A DNA stretch of 64,000 nt from Pseudomonas sp. St316 (GTDB taxonomy: Bacteria; Pseudomonadota; Gammaproteobacteria; Pseudomonadales; Pseudomonadaceae), in the NCBI RefSeq assembly GCF_018325905.1, contig NZ_AP021901.1:6604001-6668000 (forward strand), given 5' to 3'. Positions 1 to 9,422 of this stretch are shown piece after piece. The stretch's first letter is position 1, and each line of letters begins with the position of its first letter. The notes beneath the pieces are model-generated. The model saw nothing but the letters and a program-made list of their open reading frames with translations. It did not search any database and was not told the origin of the DNA. The position numbers and the translations under genes were made by a program.

Positions 1-50
1 TAATAAACATAGACTCGGGGCCTTCCAAGCGATCGCTGAGGATCACCCGC

Positions 51-413
51 ATGAGCATTCAGGACATCGTCGATTTCAGCCAGGCCAATACCACCGCCGA
101 ACGTTATCGCCCGGACCCGGCCAAGGTGTTCAAGGGCGATCCCGAGCAAACCGTGTTCAACCACTACAGCAGCCCCTGCGGGCAAATGAACGCGGGCGTA
201 TGGGAAGGCGCCATCGGGCAGTGGACGGTCAATTACACCGAGCATGAGTATTGCGAGATCGTCCAGGGTGTTTCCGTGCTGCGGGACGACGATGGCAATG
301 CCAAGACTTTGCGAGCCGGCGACCGCTTCGTGATTCCAGCAGGGTTCAAGGGCACTTGGGAGGTGTTGGAGCCGTGCCGCAAGATTTATGTGATCTTCGA
401 GCAGAAGGCTTGA
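51..413 (+). CDS. Cupin domain protein (EutQ/DUF861-like)
   Basis: A 120-residue single-domain protein. The C-terminal half reads like a small cupin barrel: EHEYCEIVQG (about residues 64-73), a turn, then LRAGDRFVIPAGFKGTWEV (about 87-105). This is the layout of the ethanolamine-utilisation/DUF861 cupins often annotated as cupin domain-containing protein in pseudomonads. No signal peptide or membrane segment is visible, so it should be cytosolic. The substrate cannot be read from the sequence; a small-molecule binding or isomerase role is only family inference. It stands alone, with 50 bases of sequence upstream in this window. Family call fairly safe, function unknown. Confidence 0.75.
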   Translation: MSIQDIVDFSQANTTAERYRPDPAKVFKGDPEQTVFNHYSSPCGQMNAGVWEGAIGQWTVNYTEHEYCEIVQGVSVLRDDDGNAKTLRAGDRFVIPAGFKGTWEVLEPCRKIYVIFEQKA

Positions 414-580
414 GCCCCACTGAAAAAGCAGCTGACACTCTAACGCTGGTCAATGACCCGCCAAGCAGATGAGACTGCTCGCGGGCGCCACATTGTTATC
501 GTCGCATCGGCTACGCACAGGACGTGCGGCCAACCCGACAGGTGAGCGCCCCGACCTATCAATAGTTGCAAGGAGGCAAC

Positions 581-799
581 ATGCCCGTCCTACCCGATCA
601 ATGCGATCTGGCCATCGCCCAGTACACCATCGGCCAAAAATGCACCCCCGAACTGCTTGAAGAGGTTCGCGCCCTGGCCGATGGAGCTCCCGTGCGCGCC
701 ACGGGCCCGAAGTATCCTACGGGCTGGGATCTGCGCCCGCGACGCATCAACCTGCACACCAACGCCGACAGGATCATTGTCAGCATCAACTGCGGCTGA
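581..799 (+). CDS. I78-family peptidase inhibitor-like small protein
   Basis: A 72-residue protein starting at the ATG at 581, preceded by a strong AGGAGG at 571-576, which decides this start over an in-frame TTG at 566. It carries the family pattern of I78 inhibitors: an N-terminal CDLA...YTIGQ segment, then PVRATG, then WDLRPRRINLH and a terminal CG. Unlike many members it has no signal peptide, so secretion is not predicted. I78 proteins are known as inhibitors of serine peptidases, but inhibition here is inference. It is followed directly by a strong terminator shared with the converging rpmBG unit. Confidence 0.65.
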   Translation: MPVLPDQCDLAIAQYTIGQKCTPELLEEVRALADGAPVRATGPKYPTGWDLRPRRINLHTNADRIIVSINCG

Positions 800-811
800 T
801 CGACACGTAAA

Positions 812-848
812 CAAAAAAGGCCCGTATCTCGCGATACGGGCCTTTTTC
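812..848. terminator. Bidirectional intrinsic terminator
   Basis: A GGCCCGTATC/GATACGGGCC stem with a TCGC loop lies between an A-run (813-818) and a T-run (843-847). It can terminate both the I78-like gene on the plus strand and rpmBG on the minus strand. Confidence 0.9.
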
Positions 849-867
849 GTAAGAAGGGAAAAATCAA

Positions 868-1023
868 TTACTTGATTTTGCCTTCCTTGTAGATCACGTG
901 CTTGCGAACAACCGGATCATATTTCTTGATCTCGATTTTGTCCGGGGTAGTACGCTTGTTCTTGTCGGTAGTGTAGAAGTGACCAGTACCGGCGCTCGAG
1001 ATCAAACGAATCAATTCACGCAT
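868..1023 (-). CDS. rpmG: 50S ribosomal protein L33
   Basis: A 51-residue basic protein beginning [19 protein letters not shown] and ending KEGKIK, typical of bacterial L33. It lacks the paired CxxC zinc ligands, so it is the zinc-independent (C-) form. L33 is a component of the large ribosomal subunit. It is the second gene of the rpmB-rpmG operon, separated by 11 bases from rpmB, the usual proteobacterial arrangement. Confidence 0.97.
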   Translation of the reverse strand: MRELIRLISSAGTGHFYTTDKNKRTTPDKIEIKKYDPVVRKHVIYKEGKIK

Positions 1024-1034
1024 GATTAGCTCCC

Positions 1035-1268
1035 TTAAACCTTGCCATCGCGACGAAGTTCGGCCAGCACGACACTGATGCCACGCTTGTCGATGATGCG
1101 CATGCCCTTGGCAGATACGCGCAGACGCACAAAACGTTTCTCTTCTTCAACCCAGAAGCGGTGATGCTGCAGGTTCGGCAGGAAACGACGACGGGTTTTG
1201 TTGTTTGCGTGGGAAATGTTATTCCCAGTCACCGGACCCTTACCGGTAACTTGACAGACTCTCGACAT
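1035..1268 (-). CDS. rpmB: 50S ribosomal protein L28
   Basis: A 77-residue protein starting [20 protein letters not shown], the conserved N terminus of L28, with the expected length. It is a large-subunit ribosomal protein. It is first in the rpmB-rpmG operon. A GAGGGCTGAGGC purine-rich stretch precedes the ATG. A CCAACCC/GGGTTGG hairpin (1293-1311) lies in its leader. Confidence 0.97.
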   Translation of the reverse strand: MSRVCQVTGKGPVTGNNISHANNKTRRRFLPNLQHHRFWVEEEKRFVRLRVSAKGMRIIDKRGISVVLAELRRDGKV

Positions 1269-1705
1269 GCCTCAGCCCTCTAAAACCACATGCCCAACCC
1301 GGCATGGGTTGGCCGCTTAATCTCTCAGTCATTTGGCGCCAGGCGCCGCGTTTCTTTAAGGGTCTTACCGGCTACACCTACAGTGAAGGAACCGGGCCCC
1401 TAGAAAAGAGCGCTGCTTTATACCAGAAAGACCACAGTGCAACAACAGCCGATGCGATTTGTCTTCAGGGCGAATCATCGAGCAACCGCCCCGGACGGCG
1501 GGGACAGAGGCTGGCACAGCCCCTTACCGCTCGTCGCTGGACGCAGATTTTTTTCACCCGCGGCGACTTTCAGCCCATCAAAGTGCCGGCGCAGAGTGCC
1601 GGAAAATGCAAAAAGGGGATAGTCATTTAGCGGCGAGCCCACTAGGGTAGGCCTTTTCCAGACTGCACTCGCAGATGGGCCTTCGACTTGCACAGGAAAC
1701 CGACC
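1269..1705. other. Intergenic region upstream of rpmB and the peptide-binding gene
   Basis: About 440 bases between divergent genes. I see no convincing gene: the short overlapping reading frames lack homology I recognise. It must hold the promoter of rpmBG (minus strand) and probably that of the downstream binding protein. The clear structure is a hairpin CCAACCC-GGCAT-GGGTTGG at 1293-1311 in the rpmB leader. Confidence 0.6.
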
Positions 1706-3292
1706 ATGCGCCTCGCTGCCCTACCATTGTTGCTCGCCCCTCTGCTGATCACCCCGCAGGCCATGGCCGCTGCCCTGAGCGTCTGTACCGAGGCCAGCCC
1801 GGAAGGGTTCGATGTCGTCCAGTACAACTCCCTGACGACCACCAACGCCTCTGCCGATGTGCTGATGAACCGCCTGGTGGACTTCGACACCGCCAGCGGC
1901 AAAGTGGTCCCCAGCCTGGCCGAGCGCTGGGAAGTCTCCATCGATGGCCTGGCCTACGTGTTCAAGCTGCGGCCACAGGTCAAGTTTCACCACACCGACT
2001 ATTTCACGCCGCGCCGCGACCTGACCGCCGAGGACGTGAAGTTCAGCTTCGAGCGCATGCTCGACCCGGCAAACCCATGGCACAAGGTCGCGCAAAGCGG
2101 CTTCCCCCACGCCCAGTCCATGCAATTGCCGGCGCTGATCAAGAAAATCGACGCGCTGGACCCGCTGACCGTGCGCTTCACCCTCGATCACGCCGACTCG
2201 ACCTTCCTGGCGACGCTGAGCATGGGTTTTGCCTCCATTTATTCGGCCGAATACGCCGATCAGTTGATGAAGGCCGGTACGCCGGAAAAGCTCAACAGCC
2301 TGCCGATCGGCACCGGCCCGTTCATTTTCAGCCGGTTCCAGAAGGACGCCTCGATTCGCTACAAGGCCAACGACGCCTATTTCGGCGGCAAGCCCCAAGT
2401 GGACCCGCTGGTCTTCGCCATCACGCCGGATGCCAACGTGCGCCTGCAGAAACTGCGCCGCAACGAATGCCAGATCGCCCTGTCGCCCAAGCCTTTGGAC
2501 GTACAAGCCGCCAGGCAAGAACCCACGCTGAAGATCGAGCAGACCGACGCCTTCATGACCGCCTTCGTGGCGATCAACAGCCAGCATCCGCCGCTGGACA
2601 AGCCTGAGGTGCGCCAAGCCATCAACCTGGCCTTCGACAAGACCAGCTACCTGAAGACCGTCTTCGAAGGCACCGCCGAAGCCGCCAATGGCCCCTACCC
2701 GCCCAACACCTGGAGCTACGCCAAAAACCTGCCCGGCTACGCCCATGACCTGGCCAAGGCCCGCGACCTGCTGGCCAAGGCCGGCTTGAAGGAAGGCTTC
2801 CAGACCACCATCTGGACCCGCCCCTCCGGCAGCCTGCTGAACCCCAACCCCAGCGTCGGCGCACAACTGCTGCAGTCGGACCTGGCACAGATCGGCATCC
2901 AGGCCGAGATCCGGGTGATCGAATGGGGCGAACTGATCCGTCGCGCCAAGGCCGGCGAACATGATTTGCTGTTCATGGGTTGGGCTGGCGACAACGGCGA
3001 CCCGGACAACTTCCTCACGCCGCAGTTTTCCTGTGCGGCGGTCAAGTCCGGCACCAACTTCGCCCGCTACTGCAACGCCGACCTGGACAAACTGATCAGC
3101 GCCGGCAAGACCACCGGCGAACAGGGCGTGCGTGCCAAGCTCTACGAGCAGGCCCAGGCCCAGATCCAGCAACAGGCCCTGTGGCTGCCCCTGGCGCACC
3201 CAACCGCGTTCGCCCTGACCCGCAAGGATGTCCAGGGTTATTCGGTCAGCCCGTTTGGGCGCCAGGACTACGCCAAGGTCAGCCTCAAGTAA
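1706..3292 (+). CDS. Peptide ABC transporter periplasmic binding protein (DppA/SBP family 5)
   Basis: A 528-residue solute-binding protein of family 5 (DppA/OppA type). The ATG at 1706 follows CAGGAAAC and begins a classical signal peptide ending AMA-AALS, so the mature protein is periplasmic. The family pattern is present: DVVQYNSLTT near the N terminus, LAERWEVSIDGLAYVFKLR, GTGPF around residue 207, and DNGDPDNFLTPQFSC near residue 435. Such proteins deliver di- or oligopeptides, or haem precursors, to an inner-membrane ABC permease. No permease or ATPase genes lie beside it here, so it is an orphan binding protein in this window. Exact ligand not readable. Confidence 0.9.
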   Translation: MRLAALPLLLAPLLITPQAMAAALSVCTEASPEGFDVVQYNSLTTTNASADVLMNRLVDFDTASGKVVPSLAERWEVSIDGLAYVFKLRPQVKFHHTDYFTPRRDLTAEDVKFSFERMLDPANPWHKVAQSGFPHAQSMQLPALIKKIDALDPLTVRFTLDHADSTFLATLSMGFASIYSAEYADQLMKAGTPEKLNSLPIGTGPFIFSRFQKDASIRYKANDAYFGGKPQVDPLVFAITPDANVRLQKLRRNECQIALSPKPLDVQAARQEPTLKIEQTDAFMTAFVAINSQHPPLDKPEVRQAINLAFDKTSYLKTVFEGTAEAANGPYPPNTWSYAKNLPGYAHDLAKARDLLAKAGLKEGFQTTIWTRPSGSLLNPNPSVGAQLLQSDLAQIGIQAEIRVIEWGELIRRAKAGEHDLLFMGWAGDNGDPDNFLTPQFSCAAVKSGTNFARYCNADLDKLISAGKTTGEQGVRAKLYEQAQAQIQQQALWLPLAHPTAFALTRKDVQGYSVSPFGRQDYAKVSLK

Positions 3293-3325
3293 CCCCAACC
3301 CCACCACAGCACCCCCTTCGGGAGC

Positions 3326-3419
3326 CTGTGGGAGCAAAGCTTGCTCGCGATAGCGGTTCTACAGCCAACAGAAGTGTTGTATGTGACGACGTCATCGCGA
3401 GCAAGCTTTGCTCCCACAA
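3326..3419. repeat. REP inverted-repeat pair
   Basis: Two REP units in inverted orientation, TGTGGGAGCAAAGCTTGC at about 3326-3343 and its mirror CAAGCTTTGCTCCCACA at 3402-3418. They lie between the converging binding-protein gene and radC, where the pair could act as a transcript-stabilising hairpin. Confidence 0.9.
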
Positions 3420-3443
3420 GGGAGGGTTCAAGCTTAATCGCGT

Positions 3444-4118
3444 TTACATCCACCCACGCTCCGCCATCGACAACGGCTCCCCATCGCCAACGATGAAGTG
3501 GTCGAGCACCCGCACATCGATCAGCTCCAACGCCTCCTGAAGCCGCTCAGTGAGCATCCGGTCAGCCTGGCTGGGCTCGGTATTGCCGGAGGGATGGTTG
3601 TGGCACAGGATCAGCGCGGCGGCGTTGTGGGCCAGGGCGCGCTTGACGACCTGCCGGGGATGGACACTGGCGCTGTCGATAGAGCCGCGAAACAGCGCCT
3701 CGAAGGTCAGCACCTGGTGCTTGGAATTGAGAAACAGGCAACCGAACACCTCGTGGGGTTCGTGACGCAGCATCGATTTGAGGTACTCACGCACCGCGAA
3801 CGGGCTTTCCAGCGACGTTTTTTCCCGTGCCCGTTCAGCCAAATGCCGACGGCTCATTTCCTGAACCGCTTGCAACTGGGCAAACTTCGCCGGCCCGAGC
3901 CCCATATGATTACTGAATGTGATCTGATCGGCCTCAAGCAGCGCGCGCAGGCTGCCAAATTGAATCAATAGCTGTCGCGCCAGATCCACCGCACTTTTGC
4001 CCGACACGCCGGTGCGTAAAAAAATCGCCAGCAGCTCGGCGTCCGATAGACTCCCCGCCCCTAGCGCCAATAACCGCTCCCGTGGCCGCTCGGCCGCAGG
4101 CCAATCGCGAATACTCAT
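3444..4118 (-). CDS. radC: RadC-family JAMM/MPN+ domain protein
   Basis: A 224-residue protein of standard RadC length. The N-terminal half holds a UPF0758 helix-hairpin-helix region ([12 protein letters not shown]). The C-terminal MPN domain has the JAMM metal motif as [14 protein letters not shown], about residues 171-184. RadC was once linked to DNA repair, but its biochemical role remains unsettled. The start at 4118 ([17 protein letters not shown]) matches the family N terminus; an upstream extension in the same frame looks non-coding. It is divergent from coaBC, as in other pseudomonads. Confidence 0.95.
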   Translation of the reverse strand: MSIRDWPAAERPRERLLALGAGSLSDAELLAIFLRTGVSGKSAVDLARQLLIQFGSLRALLEADQITFSNHMGLGPAKFAQLQAVQEMSRRHLAERAREKTSLESPFAVREYLKSMLRHEPHEVFGCLFLNSKHQVLTFEALFRGSIDSASVHPRQVVKRALAHNAAALILCHNHPSGNTEPSQADRMLTERLQEALELIDVRVLDHFIVGDGEPLSMAERGWM

Positions 4119-4263
4119 GGCATCTCCCTGATTGTGGGCGCCGCTGTTCCGTAGCGGTCGCTGTGATATCGTAGCCCATCTTTTTTGCAGGCGTTTTGCA
4201 CCCTGGCAGGCTGCTGCCAAGGGGTTCGCCCTGCACTGACCACTGAAATCGAAAGGCAGGCCT

Positions 4264-5472
4264 ATGCAGCGGCTGTATCGGAAACGCATCGTTCTGGGCG
4301 TCGGCGGCGGCATTGCCGCCTACAAGAGCGCCGAGCTGGTTCGCAGGCTTATCGACCAGGGCGCGGAAGTACGGGTCGTCATGACCCGCGGTGGCAGCGA
4401 GTTCATTACCCCGCTGACCATGCAAGCCCTGTCCGGGCACCCGGTCCACCTGGATTTGCTCGATCCGGCGGCCGAAGCCGCCATGGGCCATATCGAACTG
4501 GCCAAGTGGGCCGACCTGGTGCTGATCGCCCCAGCCACGGCCGACCTGATCGCCCGTTTGGCCCAAGGCATCGCCGACGACCTGCTGACCACCCTGGTGC
4601 TCGCCACCGACGCGGTCGTCGCCGTGGCGCCGGCCATGAACCAGGCCATGTGGCGCGACCCGGCCACCCAGGCCAACCTGCAACTGCTGGAAAGCCGCGA
4701 CCTGAAAGTCTTCGGCCCGGCCTCTGGCAGCCAGGCCTGCGGCGATGTCGGCATGGGCCGCATGCTCGAAGCCACCGACCTGGCCCAATGCGCCGCCGAC
4801 TGCTTCCAGCGCCAGGCCCTGACCGGCAAGCACGTGCTGATCACCGCCGGACCGACCCAGGAAAACATCGACCCGGTGCGCTACATCACCAACCACAGCT
4901 CCGGAAAAATGGGCTTCGCCCTGGCCGAAGCCGCCGTGGAAGCCGGCGCCCGGGTGACGCTGATCACCGGCCCCGTGCACTTGCCGACTCCAGACCGGGT
5001 CACCCGCATCGACGTAGTCAGCGCCCGGGACATGCTCGCGGCCTGTGAAGCAGCCATCCCCTGCGACCTGTTCATCGCTTCGGCAGCGGTAGCGGACTAC
5101 CGCCCGGAAGTAGTCGCCCCGCAAAAATTGAAGAAAGACCCTACAAGCGGCGACGGCCTGCTACTGCAAATGGTGCGTAACCCGGACATCCTGGCCAGCA
5201 TCGCCACCCGCCCCGACCGCCCGTTCAGTGTCGGCTTCGCCGCCGAGACCGAACACCTGCTCGATTACGCCGCACGCAAGCTCAAGGACAAGAACCTCGA
5301 CTTGATCGTCGCCAACGACGTGGCCAACCCGAGCATCGGCTTCAACAGCGAAGAAAACGCCTGCAGCGTGATCGACCGCCAGTTGCACGCCACACTTTTC
5401 GCCCAGACCAGCAAGAGCAAGATTGCCCGCCAGCTGATCACTTTTATCGCCGAACGTCTGAACCAGGTTTAA
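4264..5472 (+). CDS. coaBC: Bifunctional phosphopantothenoylcysteine decarboxylase/phosphopantothenate-cysteine ligase
   Basis: A 402-residue protein of coenzyme A biosynthesis. The N-terminal flavin-dependent CoaC domain shows [14 protein letters not shown] (about 12-25), the active-site His76 in [10 protein letters not shown], the PAMNQAMW substrate motif (123-130) and Cys159 in [13 protein letters not shown]. The C-terminal CoaB domain (from about 190) has [14 protein letters not shown] and the KLKKDP segment. It ligates cysteine to 4'-phosphopantothenate and decarboxylates the product to 4'-phosphopantetheine. It is followed after 4 bases by dut, forming a coaBC-dut operon. Confidence 0.97.
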   Translation: MQRLYRKRIVLGVGGGIAAYKSAELVRRLIDQGAEVRVVMTRGGSEFITPLTMQALSGHPVHLDLLDPAAEAAMGHIELAKWADLVLIAPATADLIARLAQGIADDLLTTLVLATDAVVAVAPAMNQAMWRDPATQANLQLLESRDLKVFGPASGSQACGDVGMGRMLEATDLAQCAADCFQRQALTGKHVLITAGPTQENIDPVRYITNHSSGKMGFALAEAAVEAGARVTLITGPVHLPTPDRVTRIDVVSARDMLAACEAAIPCDLFIASAAVADYRPEVVAPQKLKKDPTSGDGLLLQMVRNPDILASIATRPDRPFSVGFAAETEHLLDYAARKLKDKNLDLIVANDVANPSIGFNSEENACSVIDRQLHATLFAQTSKSKIARQLITFIAERLNQV

Positions 5473-5476
5473 TGTC

Positions 5477-5932
5477 ATGCACGCCCTACAAGCCAAGATC
5501 CTCGACCCACGCATCGGCAACGAATTCCCGCTGCCACAATACGCCACACCGGGCTCCGCCGGCCTCGACCTGCGGGCGATGCTCAAGCAGGACACGATCC
5601 TGGAGCCGGGCCAGACCCTGCTGATCCCTACCGGTCTGTCGGTGTACATCGGCGACCCGGGCCTGGCCGCGTTGATCCTGCCGCGCTCGGGCCTGGGCCA
5701 CAAGCACGGCATCGTGCTGGGCAACCTGGTGGGCCTGATCGACTCCGATTACCAAGGCGAACTGATGGTGTCGTGCTGGAACCGCGGCCAAACGGCCTTC
5801 AACATTGTCGTGGGCGAACGCATCGCGCAGTTGGTGCTGGTGCCGGTGGTCCAGGCCCACTTCGAACTGGTCGAAGAATTTGACGAAAGCCAGCGCGGCG
5901 CGGGTGGTTTCGGGCATTCCGGCAGCCATTGA
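5477..5932 (+). CDS. dut: dUTP diphosphatase
   Basis: A 151-residue homotrimeric dUTPase. All five family motifs are visible: GSAGLDLRA (motif 1), [10 protein letters not shown] (motif 2), [11 protein letters not shown] (motif 3), [11 protein letters not shown] (motif 4) and the C-terminal [10 protein letters not shown] (motif 5). It hydrolyses dUTP to dUMP and diphosphate, limiting uracil misincorporation and supplying dTMP synthesis. It begins 4 bases after coaBC stops and is probably translated from the same mRNA. Confidence 0.97.
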   Translation: MHALQAKILDPRIGNEFPLPQYATPGSAGLDLRAMLKQDTILEPGQTLLIPTGLSVYIGDPGLAALILPRSGLGHKHGIVLGNLVGLIDSDYQGELMVSCWNRGQTAFNIVVGERIAQLVLVPVVQAHFELVEEFDESQRGAGGFGHSGSH

Positions 5933-5944
5933 CCGGCGGTTGCA

Positions 5945-5970
5945 GGCCGGGCGTCCTGCCCGGCCCGTTT
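5945..5970 (+). terminator. Possible terminator after dut
   Basis: A GC-rich hairpin, GGCCGGGC-GTCCT-GCCCGGCC, is followed by only a short T stretch (GTTTGTG). It may terminate coaBC-dut weakly. The short T-run keeps confidence moderate. Confidence 0.5.
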
Positions 5971-6189
5971 GTGAAGCTTGTGTTTCAGGACAAAAAATGC
6001 GCAATGGCTTTCTGCTAGGTTTCCCACCCGGAATCAATGTATTAGGCGAGCGAGGCCGGGGTAACGCTGTCTCATGGCACTTTCCCACCACGAACTCTCT
6101 GTCAAAAACGCCGTCATACCCTTCAGCTTGAGCCTGCCGACGCCCATCGTCGGCCTGTCCAGTCACTTTCCTGATAGAGCGCCCCGCCC

Positions 6190-7587
6190 ATGAACACCCC
6201 AGCCGCAATCGCCCCGATCTTCCCTGACAGCATCTTCCGCGCCTACGACATCCGTGGCGTGGTACCGGAAACCCTCACCGCCGAAACCGCCTACTGGATC
6301 GGCCGCGCCATCGGCTCCCAGAGCCTGGCCCAGGGCGAACCGAACGTGTGCGTCGGCCGTGATGGCCGTCTGTCGGGCCCTGAGCTGGTCGAACAACTGA
6401 TCAAAGGCGTTGCCGACAGTGGCTGCCACGTCAGCGACGTGGGCCTGGTGCCGACCCCGGCGCTGTACTACGCCGCCAACGTGCTGGCTGGCAAGTCCGG
6501 GGTGATGCTCACCGGCAGCCACAACCCCTCGAACTACAACGGCTTCAAGATCGTCATCGCCGGCGACACCCTCGCCAACGAGCAGATCCAGGCCCTGCAT
6601 ACCCGCCTCAAGACCAACGACCTGAGCAGCGGCCAGGGCAGCATCACCAAGGTCGATATCCTCGAGCGCTATAACGACGAAATCGTAAAAGACGTGAAAC
6701 TCGCCCGTCGCCTGAAAGTGGTTGTCGACTGCGGCAACGGCGCGGCCGGCGTGATCGCCCCGCAACTGATCGAAGCCCTGAACTGCGAAGTCATCCCGCT
6801 GTTCTGCGACGTCGACGGCAACTTCCCCAACCACCACCCGGACCCGGGCAAGCTGGAAAACCTCGAAGACCTGATCGCCAAGGTCAAGGAAACCAACGCC
6901 GACCTGGGCCTGGCCTTCGATGGCGACGGCGACCGCGTGGGCGTGGTGACCAATACCGGCAGCGTGGTGTTCCCCGACCGCCTGCTGATGCTGTTCGCTC
7001 GTGACGTGGTAGCGCGCAATCCGAACGCCGAAATCATCTTCGACGTCAAATGCACCCGTCGCCTGGTGCCACTGATCAAGGAATATGGCGGTCGTCCACT
7101 GATGTGGAAAACCGGTCATTCGTTGATCAAGAAGAAAATGAAACAAAGCGGCGCCCTGCTGGCCGGCGAAATGAGCGGCCACATCTTCTTCAAGGAACGC
7201 TGGTTCGGCTTTGACGACGGCATCTACAGCGCCGCGCGGCTGCTGGAAATCCTCAGCAAGGAGAAATCCACGGCCGAAGAGCTGTTCGCAACCTTCCCGA
7301 ACGATATTTCTACGCCAGAAATCAATATCCATGTGACCGAAGAGAGCAAATTCAGCATCATTGATGCACTGCACGACGCTCAATGGGGCGAAGGCGCCGA
7401 ACTGACCACCATCGATGGTGTACGGGTCGACTATCCCCACGGCTGGGGCCTGGTTCGCGCATCCAACACCACACCGGTGCTGGTACTGCGTTTCGAGGCC
7501 GACAACGAAGCCGAACTGCAGCGCATCAAGGATGTGTTCCACGCCCAACTCAAACGTGTCGCACCTGATCTCCAACTACCGTTTTGA
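6190..7587 (+). CDS. algC: Phosphomannomutase/phosphoglucomutase
   Basis: A 465-residue alpha-D-phosphohexomutase, close to the length of the well-studied P. aeruginosa enzyme. The phosphoserine loop TGSHNPSNYNG has catalytic Ser110, the magnesium loop DGDGDR is at 244-249, and the sugar-binding GEMSGHIFF and C-terminal RASNTTPVLVLRFE phosphate-binding loop follow. It interconverts mannose-6-P/mannose-1-P and glucose-6-P/glucose-1-P, feeding alginate, LPS and other exopolysaccharides. It lies downstream of dut with a 257-base gap and directly upstream of argB. Confidence 0.96.
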   Translation: MNTPAAIAPIFPDSIFRAYDIRGVVPETLTAETAYWIGRAIGSQSLAQGEPNVCVGRDGRLSGPELVEQLIKGVADSGCHVSDVGLVPTPALYYAANVLAGKSGVMLTGSHNPSNYNGFKIVIAGDTLANEQIQALHTRLKTNDLSSGQGSITKVDILERYNDEIVKDVKLARRLKVVVDCGNGAAGVIAPQLIEALNCEVIPLFCDVDGNFPNHHPDPGKLENLEDLIAKVKETNADLGLAFDGDGDRVGVVTNTGSVVFPDRLLMLFARDVVARNPNAEIIFDVKCTRRLVPLIKEYGGRPLMWKTGHSLIKKKMKQSGALLAGEMSGHIFFKERWFGFDDGIYSAARLLEILSKEKSTAEELFATFPNDISTPEINIHVTEESKFSIIDALHDAQWGEGAELTTIDGVRVDYPHGWGLVRASNTTPVLVLRFEADNEAELQRIKDVFHAQLKRVAPDLQLPF

Positions 7588-7614
7588 TTTTTTGAAGCAC
7601 TACCGGAGCCCTGA

Positions 7615-8520
<906 letters not shown>

Positions 8521-8531
8521 CCGATACCGGT

Positions 8532-8574
8532 AAAAAAAGACCCCACTCAACCTGGTTGAGCGGGGTCTTTTTTT
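8532..8574 (+). terminator. Intrinsic terminator after argB
   Basis: A long stem (GACCCCACTCAA with TTGAGCGGGGTC, CCTGG loop) is flanked by an A-run and a run of seven T. The symmetric flanks make it potentially bidirectional. Confidence 0.92.
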
Positions 8575-8583
8575 GCCTTACTC

Positions 8584-8680
8584 CCTGTGGGAGCGAGCTT
8601 GCTCGCGAAGGCAATCCATCATTCAGCATCAATGCTGGCTGACACACCGCTATCGCGAGCAAGCTCGCTCCCACAGGGGG
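8584..8680. repeat. REP inverted-repeat pair
   Basis: CCTGTGGGAGCGAGCTTGCTC at about 8584 is mirrored by GAGCAAGCTCGCTCCCACAGG ending at about 8678. The arms flank a spacer of roughly 50 bases. It sits between the converging argB and pyrE genes. Confidence 0.92.
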
Positions 8681-8694
8681 ATTGCGCAGCTCTC

Positions 8695-9339
8695 TTAGAC
8701 GCCAAACTGCGCCCGATAAGCCTCGACCGCCGGCAAATGCTGCTTGAGCTGCGGATCGTCGGCCAAAAATTCCAGCACCTGGTTCAGCGACACGATGCTG
8801 ATCACCGGGATCCCGAAGTCGTGTTCCACTTCCTGGATCGCCGACAGCTCGCCGTTGCCGCGCTCCTGGCGGTTCAGGGCAATCAGCACGCCGGCGGCCT
8901 TGGCGCCGTCCTGGGAGCCGATGATCTGCATCACTTCACGAATGGCGGTGCCGGCAGTGATCACGTCGTCGATGATCAGCACTTCGCCGGTCAGCGGCGC
9001 GCCTACCAGGCTGCCACCTTCACCGTGGGCCTTGGCTTCCTTGCGGTTGAAACACCAGGGCAGGTCGCGGTCGTGGTGCTCGGCCAAGGCAACGGCCGTG
9101 GCGGCGGCCAGCGGGATGCCTTTGTAGGCTGGACCGAACAGGACGTCGAACGAAATACCGCTTTCGACAATGGCCGCGGCGTAGAAACGACCCAGCTGCG
9201 CCAGGGCCGAACCGCTGTTGAACAGGCCGGCATTGAAGAAGTACGGGCTGGTGCGCCCGGACTTGAGGGTGAACTCACCGAAGCGCAAAACGCCGCGATC
9301 GATGGCAAAGCGAATGAAATCGCGCTGATACGCCTGCAT
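8695..9339 (-). CDS. pyrE: Orotate phosphoribosyltransferase
   Basis: A 214-residue enzyme starting [20 protein letters not shown]. It has the [11 protein letters not shown] loop, the [13 protein letters not shown] flexible loop with catalytic Lys residues, and the PRPP-binding motif [13 protein letters not shown]. It converts orotate plus PRPP to OMP in pyrimidine biosynthesis. A five-codon in-frame extension upstream (MRLFF) is not conserved, so I use the ATG at 9339. It is divergent from crc, a neighbour relationship conserved in Pseudomonas, with a palindrome in the shared promoter region. Confidence 0.96.
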   Translation of the reverse strand: MQAYQRDFIRFAIDRGVLRFGEFTLKSGRTSPYFFNAGLFNSGSALAQLGRFYAAAIVESGISFDVLFGPAYKGIPLAAATAVALAEHHDRDLPWCFNRKEAKAHGEGGSLVGAPLTGEVLIIDDVITAGTAIREVMQIIGSQDGAKAAGVLIALNRQERGNGELSAIQEVEHDFGIPVISIVSLNQVLEFLADDPQLKQHLPAVEAYRAQFGV

Positions 9340-9384
9340 GAAAAAAAGCCTCAAATACCGCGGATTTAGCTAAATAGGTACACG

Positions 9385-9401
9385 GCGTGTATCATACACG
9401 C
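9385..9401. promoter_or_regulatory. Perfect palindrome in the pyrE-crc intergenic region
   Basis: GCGTGTAT-C-ATACACGC is a perfect inverted repeat with 8-base arms and a 1-base spacer, between divergent pyrE (start 9339) and crc (start 9423). A TATCAT hexamer at 9390-9395 lies within it and could serve as a plus-strand -10 box. It has operator geometry, but the binding factor is unknown. Confidence 0.5.
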
Positions 9402-9422
9402 ACGTGATTTTTGGGGCCATTT

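Noticed and set aside
1304..1693. Several 60-108 codon frames between rpmB and the peptide-binding gene
   Set aside because: They overlap in multiple frames, lack ribosome binding sites and show no recognisable protein features.
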